45,121 nucleotides of DNA, taken from NCBI RefSeq assembly GCF_000425845.1, contig NZ_KE384465.1, positions 40,817-85,937 on the forward strand, read 5' to 3'. Made by a program: the position numbers and the translations under genes. This DNA is from Jeotgalicoccus psychrophilus DSM 19085 (GTDB taxonomy: Bacteria > Bacillota > Bacilli > Staphylococcales > Salinicoccaceae). Every line of letters starts with the position of its first letter. The stretch's first letter is position 1. This document shows positions 6,391 to 16,547 of this stretch, in pieces. Under the pieces are notes generated by a model. It searched no databases and was not told the origin of the DNA. It worked only from the letters and a program-made list of their open reading frames with translations.

Positions 6391-8835
6391 ATGCTATTTG
6401 GTAAATTAACAGAGCGTGCCCAGAAAGTACTGGCGTATGCACAAGAAGAAGCAATCACACTAAAAAACTCTAATATTGGTACAGAGCATCTGCTGCTCGG
6501 TTTAGTCAAAGAGCAGGAAGGTATTGCAGCAAAAGTTCTCGCATCATTTAATATTGATGAACAGCGGGTCAATGAAGAAGTTCATAATTTAATCAATACA
6601 GGCACTGAAAAAGCCTCATCTATACACTACACGCCCCGTGCTAAAAAAGTCATCGAACTGTCGATGGATGAAGCGCGCAAACTGCATCACAATTTTGTCG
6701 GTACAGAACATCTGCTGCTCGGCTTAATCCGTGAAAGTGAAGGTGTGGCAGCACGTGTGCTGGCGAACTTAGATCTAAATATTACGAAAGCACGTGCCGC
6801 TGTAATTAAAATGCTCGGGAACCCCGAGTCATTCCAGTCTCACAGCAGCGTCGAGAGAGATACGAATACACCCACACTTGACTCTCTGGCACGTGATCTA
6901 ACGCAAATCGCAAGAGAAGATTTGCTCGATCCGGTTATCGGACGCTCAGACGAAATTACACGTGTGGTTGAAATACTGAGCCGCAGAACGAAAAATAACC
7001 CGGTTTTAATCGGTGAACCTGGTGTAGGTAAAACTGCAATTGCAGAAGGGCTTGCACAAGCAATTATTCAAAACGAAGTACCTGAAAATTTAAAAGGCAA
7101 GCGTGTCATGTCACTCGATATGGGTACGGTTGTTGCGGGAACTAAATACCGCGGTGAATTTGAAGAACGCATGAAAAAAGTAATGGATGAAATTCATAAA
7201 GCGGGTAACGTCGTGCTCTTTATCGATGAGCTGCATACGCTTATCGGTGCCGGCGGCGCAGAAGGTGCAATCGATGCATCAAACATTTTAAAACCTGCGC
7301 TGGCACGCGGTGAACTGCAGTGTATCGGTGCGACAACGCTCGATGAGTTCCGCAAGCACATTGAAAAAGACGCAGCACTCGAGCGCCGTTTCCAGCCGGT
7401 TATGGTCGATGAACCAAACGCTGAAGATGCACTCCTTATCTTAAAAGGACTGCGCGACCGTTATGAAGCACATCACCGTCTGACGATTACAGATGAGGCG
7501 CTTGAATCGGCGGTACGTATGAGTGACCGTTATATTCAGGATCGTTTCTTACCGGATAAAGCAATCGATTTAATCGATGAAGCATCGTCTAAAGTCAGAT
7601 TGAGAAGCTATGCAGCTCCGCCTGACTTAAAAGACTTAGAAGCTGAACTTGAAAATGTGAAAAAAGAAAAAGATGCAGCGGTACAGAGTCAGGAATTTGA
7701 AGCGGCAGCGAATTTCCGTGATCAGCAGACGAAAATTGAACGTCAGGTGAAAGAATCGGAAGAGAACTGGAAGAAAGAACAGGGAGACTCATCGCAATCA
7801 GTAACACCGGCAGATATTGAGCTCGTTGTTGCAATGATTACAGGCATACCTCTGACTAAAATTGCAGAAGATGAATCTGACAGACTGTTAAATCTTGAAT
7901 CGATTCTGCACGAACGTGTTATCGGCCAGAACGATGCGGTCACATCGATTTCAAAAGCGGTAAGACGTGCACGTGCAGGACTTAAAAATCCTAAGCGTCC
8001 AATCGGCAGCTTTATCTTCCTCGGACCGACAGGTGTCGGGAAGACCGAACTTGCAAGAGCTCTCAGCGAAACGATGTTCGGTGAGGAAGATGCAATGATT
8101 CGCGTTGATATGAGTGAATATATGGAAAAACATTCCGTATCACGTCTTGTCGGTTCACCCCCCGGCTATGTCGGCTATGATGACGGCGGTCAGCTGACTG
8201 AAAAAGTAAGAAGAAAACCTTACTCATTAGTACTGTTCGATGAAATAGAAAAAGCGCATCCCGACGTTTTCAACCTGCTGCTGCAGGTGCTGGACGACGG
8301 CCGCTTGACGGACTCGAACGGACGGACAGTCGATTTCCGCAATACGATTATTGTGATGACATCGAATGTGGGTGCACGTGAACTTCAGGATCAGAGATTC
8401 GTCGGCTTCGGCGGACCAGCTGCGGATAATTACGAAAATGTGCGCAGCACAATGATGAAAGAACTTAAGAATTCTTTTAGACCTGAATTTATTAACCGTG
8501 TGGACGACATTATCGTGTTCCATAAATTAGAAAAAGAACACCTTAAAGAAATTGTCAGCTTAATGATCAATCAGCTGCGTGAACGTCTGATAGACCAGAA
8601 CATTCATATTGAAGTGACTGAAAAAGCGACTGAACGTATCGCAGAAGAAGGCTATGATCCGGAATACGGAGCGCGTCCTTTAGCGAGAAGCATTCAGAAA
8701 AACATTGAAGATACTCTCAGTGAATCACTGCTTAGCGGTGAAAGCTTTGAAAACAAACTTGTCACAGTAGATTACAAAAAAGATAAGTTTACGGTCAAAA
8801 CAAAAGACAGAGCAAGAGACGCAGTAGAACAATAA
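6391..8835 (+). CDS. clpC: ClpC, AAA+ unfoldase of the ClpCP protease
   Basis: The 814-aa Hsp100 ATPase unfolds proteins for ClpP. The N domain (about 1-145) has two Clp-N repeats, each with GTEHLLLGL, which bind adaptors and phosphoarginine. The first AAA+ module has Walker A GEPGVGKT (208-215). A UVR-like middle segment (about 411-450) is the short M domain of ClpC, not the long one of ClpB. The second AAA+ module has GPTGVGKT (545-552). The protein ends in the D2 small domain with [18 protein letters not shown]. Last gene of the CtsR operon, with AGGAGGG overlapping the mcsB end. A strong terminator follows, so radA is not read from here. Confidence 0.97.
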   Translation: MLFGKLTERAQKVLAYAQEEAITLKNSNIGTEHLLLGLVKEQEGIAAKVLASFNIDEQRVNEEVHNLINTGTEKASSIHYTPRAKKVIELSMDEARKLHHNFVGTEHLLLGLIRESEGVAARVLANLDLNITKARAAVIKMLGNPESFQSHSSVERDTNTPTLDSLARDLTQIAREDLLDPVIGRSDEITRVVEILSRRTKNNPVLIGEPGVGKTAIAEGLAQAIIQNEVPENLKGKRVMSLDMGTVVAGTKYRGEFEERMKKVMDEIHKAGNVVLFIDELHTLIGAGGAEGAIDASNILKPALARGELQCIGATTLDEFRKHIEKDAALERRFQPVMVDEPNAEDALLILKGLRDRYEAHHRLTITDEALESAVRMSDRYIQDRFLPDKAIDLIDEASSKVRLRSYAAPPDLKDLEAELENVKKEKDAAVQSQEFEAAANFRDQQTKIERQVKESEENWKKEQGDSSQSVTPADIELVVAMITGIPLTKIAEDESDRLLNLESILHERVIGQNDAVTSISKAVRRARAGLKNPKRPIGSFIFLGPTGVGKTELARALSETMFGEEDAMIRVDMSEYMEKHSVSRLVGSPPGYVGYDDGGQLTEKVRRKPYSLVLFDEIEKAHPDVFNLLLQVLDDGRLTDSNGRTVDFRNTIIVMTSNVGARELQDQRFVGFGGPAADNYENVRSTMMKELKNSFRPEFINRVDDIIVFHKLEKEHLKEIVSLMINQLRERLIDQNIHIEVTEKATERIAEEGYDPEYGARPLARSIQKNIEDTLSESLLSGESFENKLVTVDYKKDKFTVKTKDRARDAVEQ

Positions 8836-8837
8836 TA

Positions 8838-8878
8838 AAAACCCCAATCTCTCAAACAAACTTGAGGATTGGGGTTTT
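8838..8878. terminator. Bidirectional terminator between clpC and trpE
   Basis: A 17-bp stem with one bulge (8838-8855 with 8862-8878) starts with AAAA and ends with TTTT, so it can stop both clpC (+) and trpE (-), whose stops lie 2 and 12 bp away. Confidence 0.9.
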
Positions 8879-8890
8879 ACTTACATAAAT

Positions 8891-10369
8891 TTAAGGGTGA
8901 AAAACTTCTTCCGCGAGATTAATTGCATTGAACAGCGCGCTCGCTTTGTTAATAGTTTCCTGATATTCATTTTCCGGTGTAGAGTCGGCAACAACCCCGG
9001 CACCGGCTTGAACGCTGACGGTACTGCCTTCAAGAATCATCGTCCGTATCGTAATACACGAATCCATATTGCCGTCGAAACCGTAATACAGAATACACCC
9101 GCCGTACAGACCGCGATTATCGGGTTCAAGTTCGCGGATAATTTCCATGGCACGTGTTTTTGGTGCGCCGGTAAGGGTGCCAGCAGGGAATGAATTGAAA
9201 AATGCTTCAATCGGTGATACATCATCCCGCAGCGTACCGTTAACAACACTGATGATATGCATGACTTCTGAGAATCTGCCAATCGTCATATAACGGCTGA
9301 CTTCGACGCTGTCCAAAACCGATACTTTACGAAATTCATCCAGTGCCAGCTCGACGAGCATTTTATGCTCGGCAACTTCTTTTTCGTCATTGAGCAGTTC
9401 CTGTGCGATTGCCTCGTCTTCTTCTGGCGTCTGTCCGCGCCTTCTGGTGCCGGCAATTGGATGAATTTCAAGTCTATTATCCTTAACCTGCAGCTGGCGT
9501 TCGGGAGAACTGCCGATCAGCTCTGCGTCAGAAAAGTTTAAGTAGAACATATAGGGTGATGGATTGATGTTTCTTAAAATCCGGTACAGTTCAAATCCGG
9601 AGCACTGCGTGACTGTATCAAAACGCTGTGAAATTACAGTCTGCTCTATCTCACCGCGGCTGATATGATTTTTTATCACATCGACATCGCGTTTGAAATC
9701 AGTTTCTTTGTAGTTGCTTGTAAATGTCAGCTGCGGATTTTCGGCCTGTCTTCGTGAAAGCATTAAATCCTCGAGCTGAATATTGCTCTGCAGCTGTTTT
9801 TTAAGTGAGTGAATACGTGTTTTTAAAGTGTTATATGTATCTTTAACACTTTCAAAGCGTTCTGGATTTTCAAATGAGATGATGGAAGTCTGCTGTTTGC
9901 GGTGGTCGTAGGCGATCAGCGTGCGTGTGAAAACGAATTGATAATTGCCGTGCTGACTGCCGTCGCGCGGTTTGATGCCGGCGAGATCCTGCACAGCTTC
10001 ATAATTTATATAGCCGACAGCACCGCCTTTAAACGGGAGGTCTATGCTGTCGGTGTATGCGTCGACATAATTCTGTGCATAATCGAGTGCTTCTTTCAGC
10101 GTGCTGAATGTAAATGTTTTTTCTGTGTCGAGATCAGTCATAAGAAACCCGTCACGGGCTTCACTTATATCGATAAAAGGATCCAGGCCGATAAATGAAT
10201 AATTCGACCATTCTGATGCAGGGTCCTGACTTTCTAAAATATAAAGCGCGTCGTCCTTTAATGCATTGAACATATGTACCGGCGTCAATACATCGGTGTA
10301 AAAACTTTCAATCAGCGGCAAAGTCTTGTGCGACCCTGCGCTTTTGGAAAAATCGTTAAATGTCTGCAT
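8891..10369 (-). CDS. trpE: Anthranilate synthase component I (TrpE-like)
   Basis: The 492-aa chorismate-binding enzyme probably makes anthranilate with a TrpG amidotransferase. The N-terminal domain has YILESQDP (43-50), matching the LLES segment that binds tryptophan in TrpE. The chorismate domain carries PIAGTRRRG (304-312); the alanine favours TrpE, since PabB usually has lysine there. The C-terminus has FPAGTLTGAPK (394-404), GNMDSCITIRT and AGAGVVADSTPENEY. A RBS (GAAGGAG) precedes 10369. No trpG, trpD or other tryptophan gene is near. It lies antiparallel between clpC and radA, normally adjacent in Bacillus and Staphylococcus. It could serve another chorismate pathway. Enzyme family is certain, exact product less so. 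Confidence 0.82.
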   Translation of the reverse strand: MQTFNDFSKSAGSHKTLPLIESFYTDVLTPVHMFNALKDDALYILESQDPASEWSNYSFIGLDPFIDISEARDGFLMTDLDTEKTFTFSTLKEALDYAQNYVDAYTDSIDLPFKGGAVGYINYEAVQDLAGIKPRDGSQHGNYQFVFTRTLIAYDHRKQQTSIISFENPERFESVKDTYNTLKTRIHSLKKQLQSNIQLEDLMLSRRQAENPQLTFTSNYKETDFKRDVDVIKNHISRGEIEQTVISQRFDTVTQCSGFELYRILRNINPSPYMFYLNFSDAELIGSSPERQLQVKDNRLEIHPIAGTRRRGQTPEEDEAIAQELLNDEKEVAEHKMLVELALDEFRKVSVLDSVEVSRYMTIGRFSEVMHIISVVNGTLRDDVSPIEAFFNSFPAGTLTGAPKTRAMEIIRELEPDNRGLYGGCILYYGFDGNMDSCITIRTMILEGSTVSVQAGAGVVADSTPENEYQETINKASALFNAINLAEEVFHP

Positions 10370-10404
10370 AGAATCTCCTTCTCTTTTTTTAAGAATATTA
10401 ATTT

Positions 10405-10433
10405 ATCTTAGAGAAGCTGCAGCAGATTTGCAA
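10405..10433 (-). promoter_or_regulatory. Promoter of the solitary trpE
   Basis: On the minus strand TTGCAA (10433-10428), a 17-bp spacer and TAAGAT (10410-10405) form a good sigma-A promoter. The leader would be only about 30 nt, leaving no room for a T-box or tandem trp attenuator. Confidence 0.6.
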
Positions 10434-10583
10434 CTGTGCTGATAGAATAATCTGAAAATATTTTGTGAAGGAACGAACAATATTCGATATTATCATTAAT
10501 ATCACAGGCTTCTGCCTTTAAATCAGCTGAAATAAATAATACAATAGTAATACGTAAATATAATAGGGGGAGAATATACACGG

Positions 10584-11963
10584 ATGGCAAAAGCAAAAGT
10601 ATCATTTGAATGTATGGCATGCGGTTATGAGTCGCCGAAGTGGATGGGTAAATGTCCAAACTGCGGCGCCTGGAACCAGCTTGAAGAGAAAATTGTACAT
10701 AAAGAAGCCGCGCCGGGACGCGGTACATTAGGCAAAACACCTGCCGATGACCGGCCCCGCGCAACGAAACTGACAACAGTTAAAAATAGTGATACACCAC
10801 GTACGACAACGCGCTCGGGAGAGTTTGACCGTGTGCTTGGCGGCGGTATCGTTAACGGTTCGCTTATTTTAATCGGTGGGGACCCGGGTATCGGAAAGTC
10901 GACGATTTTACTGCAGACAGCATTAATTTTAGCGGAAAACCATAAAGTGCTTTACGTTTCGGGTGAGGAATCGCTTGAACAAATTAAAATGCGTGCAGAC
11001 CGTATTACAGAAAAGCCGTCGGACCTGACTGTATTTTGCGAGACGAACTTATTATATATTCACGAAGAAATTAAAAGATCGAAGCCGGACTTTTTAATTA
11101 TTGATTCCATCCAGACAGTATTCCATCCGGATGTCACGAGCGCACCGGGGAGTGTCGCTCAGGTAAGAGAAAGTACGCAGTCTATTATGAACATCGCAAA
11201 AGGCAATAATATTGCGACGTTTATCGTCGGTCACGTGACTAAAGACGGTCAGATTGCAGGGCCGAGACTGCTTGAACACATGGTAGATACCGTGCTGTAT
11301 TTCGAAGGGGACCAGCATCATTCATACCGTATTTTGCGTGCTGTAAAAAACCGTTTCGGTTCGACGAACGAAATGGGTATTTTCGAGATGAAGGCGAAAG
11401 GTCTCGAAGAAGTATTGAATCCTTCGGAAATTTTCCTTGAAGAACGTTCGAAAAATGCACCAGGCTCGGCTATCGTTGCAACGATGGAAGGTACAAGAGC
11501 GATGCTTGTTGAAGTTCAGTCACTCGTGACGCCGACTCACTTCCATAACCCGAGACGCATGGCGACCGGAGTGGATACAAATCGATTGTCGTTATTAATG
11601 GCAGTACTTGAAAAATCGGAAGGAATGCTGATGCAGCAGCACGATGCTTATATTAAAGTAGCGGGCGGTGTGAAGCTCGATGAACCGGCTGTCGATTTAA
11701 GCGTCATTATCAGTATCGCCTCCAGTTTCCAAAATATCGCGGTACGCGGTGAAGACTGCTTTATCGGTGAAGTGGGGCTGACCGGTGAAATCAGACGGGT
11801 AACTAAAATAGAGCAGCGTCTGCAGGAAGCGGCGAAGCTCGGTTTTAAGCGCGCAATTGTACCTGCCTCCAATTTAAGCGGTGTAGATGTACCGGCAGGT
11901 ATTGAAGCAATCGGCGTGAAAACATTAAGGCAGGCAATTAAATACGCGCAACATAAAGATTAA
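10584..11963 (+). CDS. radA: DNA repair protein RadA
   Basis: RadA is a RecA-like helicase that drives branch migration during recombination repair. The 459-aa protein starts with a C4 zinc finger (C10, C13, C24, C27). A RecA-like core follows with Walker [10 protein letters not shown] (98-106) and the RadA-specific KNRFG motif near residue 255. The last 150 residues are the Lon-protease-like domain with ITSLNASV-like features replaced by [13 protein letters not shown]. Length is typical (about 455). The start at 10584 follows AGGGGGAG about 11 bases upstream. It begins a run of same-strand genes: yacL starts 14 bp after its stop. B. subtilis has disA between these two; here it is absent, as in Staphylococcus. 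Confidence 0.96.
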   Translation: MAKAKVSFECMACGYESPKWMGKCPNCGAWNQLEEKIVHKEAAPGRGTLGKTPADDRPRATKLTTVKNSDTPRTTTRSGEFDRVLGGGIVNGSLILIGGDPGIGKSTILLQTALILAENHKVLYVSGEESLEQIKMRADRITEKPSDLTVFCETNLLYIHEEIKRSKPDFLIIDSIQTVFHPDVTSAPGSVAQVRESTQSIMNIAKGNNIATFIVGHVTKDGQIAGPRLLEHMVDTVLYFEGDQHHSYRILRAVKNRFGSTNEMGIFEMKAKGLEEVLNPSEIFLEERSKNAPGSAIVATMEGTRAMLVEVQSLVTPTHFHNPRRMATGVDTNRLSLLMAVLEKSEGMLMQQHDAYIKVAGGVKLDEPAVDLSVIISIASSFQNIAVRGEDCFIGEVGLTGEIRRVTKIEQRLQEAAKLGFKRAIVPASNLSGVDVPAGIEAIGVKTLRQAIKYAQHKD

Positions 11964-11977
11964 AAAGGAGGGATAAT

Positions 11978-13036
11978 ATGCTCAAGTATTTACTGTATGT
12001 CGTTTACATATTGATTGGTATTTCGTTAGGCGTCTGGCTGTTCCCTGAACTGCAGATGATTTTGCCGTTTGAAGTGCCGAGAATATTTAACAACATACTC
12101 ATAAGCGGCACGCTCGGTGTTCTGTTATTTTTCTTATTATTTGGCTGGACGCTGTCGCACGCACATAGTTTTCTGAAGAAAAGTGAGGGCTATTTGCTTT
12201 CAAGAAGCCTAATCGAAATTGTTTTTGCCACACTTGGAATGATGCTGGGACTTGTAATCGCTGTCTTAATATCTCTTTTAATCAATACACTGGACATTCC
12301 ATTAATAGGCGAAATCGTCCCGATTATTTTTGCGGTAGTGCTCGGTTATTTAGGATTTATGATTGGCCTCAGAAAATTCAGCGAAGTACTGGATTTCTTC
12401 CCAAGAGCTTCGGGGAAAGCAAAAGCTGAAGGCAGTCATATAGCATTGAAGAAGTTTATCGACACGAGTGTAATTATCGACGGACGGATTATTGACGTTG
12501 TGGAAACAGGCTTTTTAGAAGGTGAAATTATCATTCCGCAATTTGTACTGGATGAATTGCAGCTGATTGCAGATGCTACTGATCCCGTTAAAAGAGAAAA
12601 AGGCCAGCGCGGACTCGATATGCTGAATGTATTGCAGGAGAAAACTCCGAATGTCCGTATTGAGCCGGTAACATACGACAAACTCGATGTAGATCAGCAG
12701 CTGATTGATATTGCTAAAAAAGAAAAAGGTGCAATATTAACGACAGATTATAATCTGAATAAAATATGCCAGCTTCATGATATTCCGGTGCTTAATGTTA
12801 ACGAGTTAAGCGGAGCGATTAAAACCGTCGTCGTTCAGGGTGATGTGTTTGAACTGTTTGTTTCAAAAACAGGGAAAGAAGAAAATCAGGGTGTCGGTTA
12901 TCTTGAAGACGGCACGATGGTCGTTGTCGAAAATGGGGAAAACTTAATTAATCAAATGGTGCCTGTCATTGTGACAAGTGTACTGCAGACTAATTCAGGA
13001 CGGATTGTCTTTGCGAAACTGGAGAAGAATAAATGA
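11978..13036 (+). CDS. yacL: YacL-type membrane protein with PIN and TRAM domains
   Basis: A 352-aa membrane-anchored protein conserved next to radA in Firmicutes. Four hydrophobic helices lie at about residues 3-22, 41-60, 79-103 and 110-130. A PIN nuclease-like domain follows (about 158-275), with acidic residues D162, E193 and D257 in positions used for metal binding in this fold. A TRAM domain, a small RNA-binding beta barrel, forms the C-terminus (about 285-345). A role as a membrane-bound ribonuclease is inference from the fold. The start has AAGGAGGG. The last four bases overlap the ispD start (ATGA), so the two are probably translationally coupled. Confidence 0.92.
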   Translation: MLKYLLYVVYILIGISLGVWLFPELQMILPFEVPRIFNNILISGTLGVLLFFLLFGWTLSHAHSFLKKSEGYLLSRSLIEIVFATLGMMLGLVIAVLISLLINTLDIPLIGEIVPIIFAVVLGYLGFMIGLRKFSEVLDFFPRASGKAKAEGSHIALKKFIDTSVIIDGRIIDVVETGFLEGEIIIPQFVLDELQLIADATDPVKREKGQRGLDMLNVLQEKTPNVRIEPVTYDKLDVDQQLIDIAKKEKGAILTTDYNLNKICQLHDIPVLNVNELSGAIKTVVVQGDVFELFVSKTGKEENQGVGYLEDGTMVVVENGENLINQMVPVIVTSVLQTNSGRIVFAKLEKNK

Positions 13037-13704
13037 AATATACAGTAATTATTCCGGCTGCGGGACTCGGTTCCCGTATGGGGCTCGGATATAACAAAGT
13101 ACTTCTTGAAATTGACGGAGAACCGGTCATTAAAAGAACGGTCAGGCATTTTGAAAATGATCCGGATTGTGAAGCGATTCATCTGGCGGTCAGAGCAGAA
13201 GAGACAGCTCTTATGCATGAACTCTTCGATGCTTCAAAAAAAGTAGCGGGGATTCATATTGGCGGTGCCGAACGCCAGGACAGTATATATAATGCACTGG
13301 TCAATGTTCGTACTGCGGATTATGTTTTTGTGCATGATGGAGCGAGACCATTTCTGACTGCTGACATCCTTACGAGACTGAAGGCTAAAGTTGCTGATAC
13401 TGGTGCGGTGATCTGCGGTGTAAAAACTAAAGACACTCTGAAGCGCGTTATTGACGGCAAAGTCAATGAGACGCTGGTCCGGGATGAAATCGTCGCGGTG
13501 CATACGCCGCAGGCGTTTAAGTACGATATTCTGAAAAGGGCATACGAGCATTCGAAAGAACATAATCTTGAAGTGACAGATGACTCGATGATGGTTGAAG
13601 CGATAGGTAAAGAAGTCTATTTAGTCGAATCGACTTATGATAATATTAAAATAACAACAAGCGAAGATTTGCAGCTTGCGCATATGATTCTTAAAGGAAA
13701 GTAG
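13033..13704 (+). CDS. ispD: IspD, 2-C-methyl-D-erythritol 4-phosphate cytidylyltransferase
   Basis: IspD joins MEP to CTP, the third step of the methylerythritol phosphate route to isoprenoids. The 223-aa protein has the nucleotide-binding start [12 protein letters not shown] (6-17) with K22 following. The VHDGARPF segment, a HTPQAFKY motif and [11 protein letters not shown] near the C-terminus are all family signatures. The related ribitol-phosphate cytidylyltransferase TarI shares this fold, but pairing with ispF directly downstream supports IspD. It overlaps yacL by 4 bp and is 4 bp from ispF. S. aureus lacks this gene and uses mevalonate, so its presence is taxonomically informative. Confidence 0.92.
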   Translation: MKYTVIIPAAGLGSRMGLGYNKVLLEIDGEPVIKRTVRHFENDPDCEAIHLAVRAEETALMHELFDASKKVAGIHIGGAERQDSIYNALVNVRTADYVFVHDGARPFLTADILTRLKAKVADTGAVICGVKTKDTLKRVIDGKVNETLVRDEIVAVHTPQAFKYDILKRAYEHSKEHNLEVTDDSMMVEAIGKEVYLVESTYDNIKITTSEDLQLAHMILKGK

Positions 13705-13708
13705 TGAG

Positions 13709-14194
13709 ATGATGAGGATCGGTCACGGTTATGATGTTCATGCATTCGACGCATCCCGCCCGCTGATTTTAGGCGGTATGGAAATTCCCCACGACTTTGG
13801 GTTAAAAGGACATTCCGATGCGGATGTGCTGCTGCATACAATTACGGATTCAATATTGGGAGCACTCGCACTAGGGGATATCGGGAAATTTTTCCCCGAT
13901 ACAGATGAAAAATTTAAAGATGCGGATTCCCGTGTGCTGCTGGATGAAGTAGTCTCGATGATGCATACAAAAGGTTATGAAATCGGCAATGTCGATGCAG
14001 TTGTGATTGCTGAAAGACCTAAACTAAGAGGGTATATTGACGAAATGCGTGAGAATGTAGCAGCGCTTTTGAAGACTGATATATCAAATGTTAATATTAA
14101 AGCAACAACATCGGAAAAATTAGGATTTACAGGCAGAGAAGAAGGTATCGCGAGTGAAGCGGTCGTACTTCTTAACAAACAGGAGGCAAAATAA
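13709..14194 (+). CDS. ispF: IspF, 2-C-methyl-D-erythritol 2,4-cyclodiphosphate synthase
   Basis: IspF cyclises CDP-methylerythritol phosphate to MEcPP and releases CMP. The 161-aa protein has the signature [11 protein letters not shown], with D9 and H11 as zinc ligands and H43 (in [10 protein letters not shown]) as the third. [11 protein letters not shown] follows, and [17 protein letters not shown] near the C-terminus shapes the CMP pocket. A second in-frame ATG at 13712 would shorten it by one residue; the choice is arbitrary. The stop shares one base with the gltX start (TAATG). With ispD it shows that at least two MEP-pathway steps are encoded; the other steps are outside the window. Confidence 0.95.
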   Translation: MMRIGHGYDVHAFDASRPLILGGMEIPHDFGLKGHSDADVLLHTITDSILGALALGDIGKFFPDTDEKFKDADSRVLLDEVVSMMHTKGYEIGNVDAVVIAERPKLRGYIDEMRENVAALLKTDISNVNIKATTSEKLGFTGREEGIASEAVVLLNKQEAK

Positions 14195-15645
14195 TGACTA
14201 AAGTAAGAGTGAGATATGCACCGAGTCCAACTGGATTCCTGCACATAGGAAACGCACGCGCAGCACTGTTTAACTATTTATTCGCACGCCATCACGGCGG
14301 AGATTTCATTATCCGCATTGAGGATACTGATAAAGCGAGACATGTAGAAGAAGGTGAAGACTCTCAGCTGAACTACTTGAAGTGGCTCGGTATCGAATGG
14401 GATGAAAGTGTAGATGTTGGAGGGAACTACGGTCCTTACCGTCAGTCGGAACGCGGAGAAATCTACGCTCCATACATTCAGAAGCTACTGGATGATAACA
14501 AGGCCTACCGCTGCTATATGACTTCTGAAGAACTTGAAGCTGAAAGAGAAGATCAGCTGAAAAATGGTCAGACACCGATGTACGGCGGCAAACATGCAAA
14601 CTTAACAGCTGAACAGGAAGAACAGTTCAAAGCTGAAGGCAGAGAGCCTGCAATTCGTCTCCGTGTGCCGAAGGATAAAACATATACGTTCAACGACATG
14701 GTTAAAGGTGATGTCTCGTTTGACTCTAATGGATTCGGAGACTGGGTTATCGTTAAAAAAGACGGGGTGCCGACGTATAACTTTGCTGTAGTTATCGATG
14801 ACCACGAAATGGAAATCACACATGTACTTCGCGGTGATGACCATATTTCAAACACACCGAAACAGATGATGGTCTATGAACACTTAGATTTACCGCTGCC
14901 TGAATTCGGCCACACGGCTTTAATCGTTAACGCTGAGAAGAAAAAATTATCGAAACGCGATGCTTCAATTATTCAGTTTATCGAGCAGTATGAAGAATTA
15001 GGCTACCTGCCGGATGCGATGTTTAACTTTATCGCACTCTTAGGCTGGTCTCCTGAAGGTGAAGAGGAAATCTTCACGAAAGAAGAACTGATTGCGAACT
15101 TCGATGAGAACAGATTATCGAAAGCTTCTGCATTTTTCGATAACCAGAAATTAATGTGGATTAATAACCAGTACATGAAACAAAAAAATTCTGAAGAGAT
15201 TTTTGATATGGCACTGCCGTTCCTGCAGGAAGCAGGCAGAGTTGCTAAAGATCCTGATGAAACACAGCTTGACTGGGCGCGTAAACTGGTAGCATTGTAT
15301 CAGCCGCAGATGAGCTATGCTGCAGAAATTACTGAGCTCTCAGAGCAGTTCTTTAAAGATCATGTTGAGTTTGATGCTGAAGCAGAGGAAGTGCTTGAAC
15401 AGGAGCATATTTCTGAACTGATGACTGCACTTCACGAACACTTTACGACGCTTGAAGACTTTTCTCCTGAAGGAGTTAAAGCTGAAATTAAAGCAGTGCA
15501 AAAAGCGACAGGCATTAAAGGCAAGAAATTATTTATGCCGATCCGCGTAGCGGTAACAGGCGAAACAAAAGGGCCTGAGCTGCCGGATTCAATTTCATTA
15601 ATCGGCAAAGAGACAGTTCTTGAACGTATTAAACGCTTGATCTAG
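14194..15645 (+). CDS. gltX: Glutamyl-tRNA synthetase
   Basis: A class I synthetase that charges tRNA-Glu and, in bacteria without glutaminyl-tRNA synthetase, also tRNA-Gln before amidation. The 483-aa protein has the HIGH-like motif [13 protein letters not shown] (10-22) and the KLSKRD loop near residue 250, with the anticodon-binding helical domain in the C-terminal third. AGGAGG precedes the ATG. It overlaps ispF by one base. No terminator hairpin is evident in the 45 bp before the T-box leader, but a separate promoter starts there (15655), so cysE-cysS can be expressed independently. Confidence 0.97.
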   Translation: MTKVRVRYAPSPTGFLHIGNARAALFNYLFARHHGGDFIIRIEDTDKARHVEEGEDSQLNYLKWLGIEWDESVDVGGNYGPYRQSERGEIYAPYIQKLLDDNKAYRCYMTSEELEAEREDQLKNGQTPMYGGKHANLTAEQEEQFKAEGREPAIRLRVPKDKTYTFNDMVKGDVSFDSNGFGDWVIVKKDGVPTYNFAVVIDDHEMEITHVLRGDDHISNTPKQMMVYEHLDLPLPEFGHTALIVNAEKKKLSKRDASIIQFIEQYEELGYLPDAMFNFIALLGWSPEGEEEIFTKEELIANFDENRLSKASAFFDNQKLMWINNQYMKQKNSEEIFDMALPFLQEAGRVAKDPDETQLDWARKLVALYQPQMSYAAEITELSEQFFKDHVEFDAEAEEVLEQEHISELMTALHEHFTTLEDFSPEGVKAEIKAVQKATGIKGKKLFMPIRVAVTGETKGPELPDSISLIGKETVLERIKRLI

Positions 15646-15654
15646 TCTGAACTA

Positions 15655-15683
15655 TTGAAATAACGGGCAGTCTGCCGTATGAT
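15655..15683 (+). promoter_or_regulatory. Promoter of the cysE T-box transcript
   Basis: TTGAAA (15655-15660) and TATGAT (15678-15683) are 17 bp apart, placing the transcript start just before the base of T-box stem I. Confidence 0.75.
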
Positions 15684-15689
15684 ATAAGT

Positions 15690-15870
15690 GTTAAAAGTTA
15701 AGTATATAAACCGCTGGACACAAAGAGATTATCCGCCTGCTGAGAAGGATAACAAAGCGTTTGTAGAATTGCGCTTTTAATATGGAATGAACTGTATATT
15801 AAAAGTGATAAAGCAGAGTGGAACCGTGCGTAAGCGCCTCTGTCCGATTACCGGGCAGAGGCGTATTTTT
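15690..15870 (+). promoter_or_regulatory. T-box leader responding to tRNA-Cys
   Basis: The conserved T-box core AGAGTGGAACCGTGCG lies at 15815-15830. It is followed by an 11-bp terminator stem (15835-15845 with 15853-15863) and a T-run (15864-15870). Stem I closes by TTAAAAG (15691-15697) with CTTTTAA (15774-15780). The specifier loop has AGTA on the 5' side and GAA-T-TGC on the 3' side. TGC (15770-15772) is a Cys codon, fitting cysE-cysS downstream. Uncharged tRNA-Cys would favour antitermination. Confidence 0.9.
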
Positions 15871-15890
15871 ATGATTTTAGGAGGACGAAG

Positions 15891-16547
15891 ATGTTTCAGA
15901 GAGTGAAAGAAGATTTAAATATGGTACTGTCACTCGATCCGGCAGCGAAAAACCGATTCGAAGCATTTTTTACGTATTCAGGAGTTCACGCAGTGTGGGC
16001 GCATTTGATTGCACACTGGTTTTACAGAAAGAATTTTAAAGTGATTGCACGTGCAATCTCACAGGTGAGCCGCTTTGTGACCGGGGTAGAAATTCATCCG
16101 GGTGCAAATATCGGCAGACGGCTGTTTATCGACCATGGTATGGGTGTAGTAATCGGAGAGACGTGCAACATCGGCAATGATGTGACGATATATCAGGGGG
16201 TAACACTGGGCGGAACGGGTAAAGAAGACCATAAGCGCCACCCTGATATCGACGATAATGTGCTGATTGCAGCTGGTGCCAAAGTGCTTGGAAACATCCG
16301 CGTCGGCGAGTCATCGAATGTCGGGGCCAATTCTGTTGTACTGAAAAATGTGCCGCCCCATTCAACAGTAGTCGGTATTCCCGGTCATATTGTGAAACAG
16401 CACGGGCAGCGCGTCAGAAAACATAATAACTTTGATCACCGTGAACTTCCGGATCCATTGTTTGAAAAATTACTGGAACTTGAAAAAGATATTAATAACT
16501 TCAGAAGAGAAGTTGGGAATGAGGTAAAAGATGGTTCGCATATATAA
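15891..16547 (+). CDS. cysE: Serine O-acetyltransferase
   Basis: CysE transfers acetyl from acetyl-CoA to L-serine, giving O-acetylserine for cysteine synthesis. The 218-aa protein has an N-terminal helical part (about 1-70) with [12 protein letters not shown] left-handed beta-helix follows, including [18 protein letters not shown] and [26 protein letters not shown] carries the flexible loop, and [22 protein letters not shown] ends the helix. Length matches the short Firmicute CysE (about 215). Start has GGAGGACG. First gene behind the Cys T-box; its last 17 bp overlap cysS. It is likely expressed when charged tRNA-Cys is scarce, together with cysS. Confidence 0.96.
   Translation: MFQRVKEDLNMVLSLDPAAKNRFEAFFTYSGVHAVWAHLIAHWFYRKNFKVIARAISQVSRFVTGVEIHPGANIGRRLFIDHGMGVVIGETCNIGNDVTIYQGVTLGGTGKEDHKRHPDIDDNVLIAAGAKVLGNIRVGESSNVGANSVVLKNVPPHSTVVGIPGHIVKQHGQRVRKHNNFDHRELPDPLFEKLLELEKDINNFRREVGNEVKDGSHI

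Noticed and set aside
10370-10583. T-box or trp attenuator before trpE
   Set aside because: No T-box core sequence is present, and the best promoter leaves a leader of only about 30 nt.
11964-11977. Loss of disA between radA and yacL as a novelty
   Set aside because: The gap is 14 bp with no remnant. Staphylococcus also lacks disA here, so it is a lineage trait.
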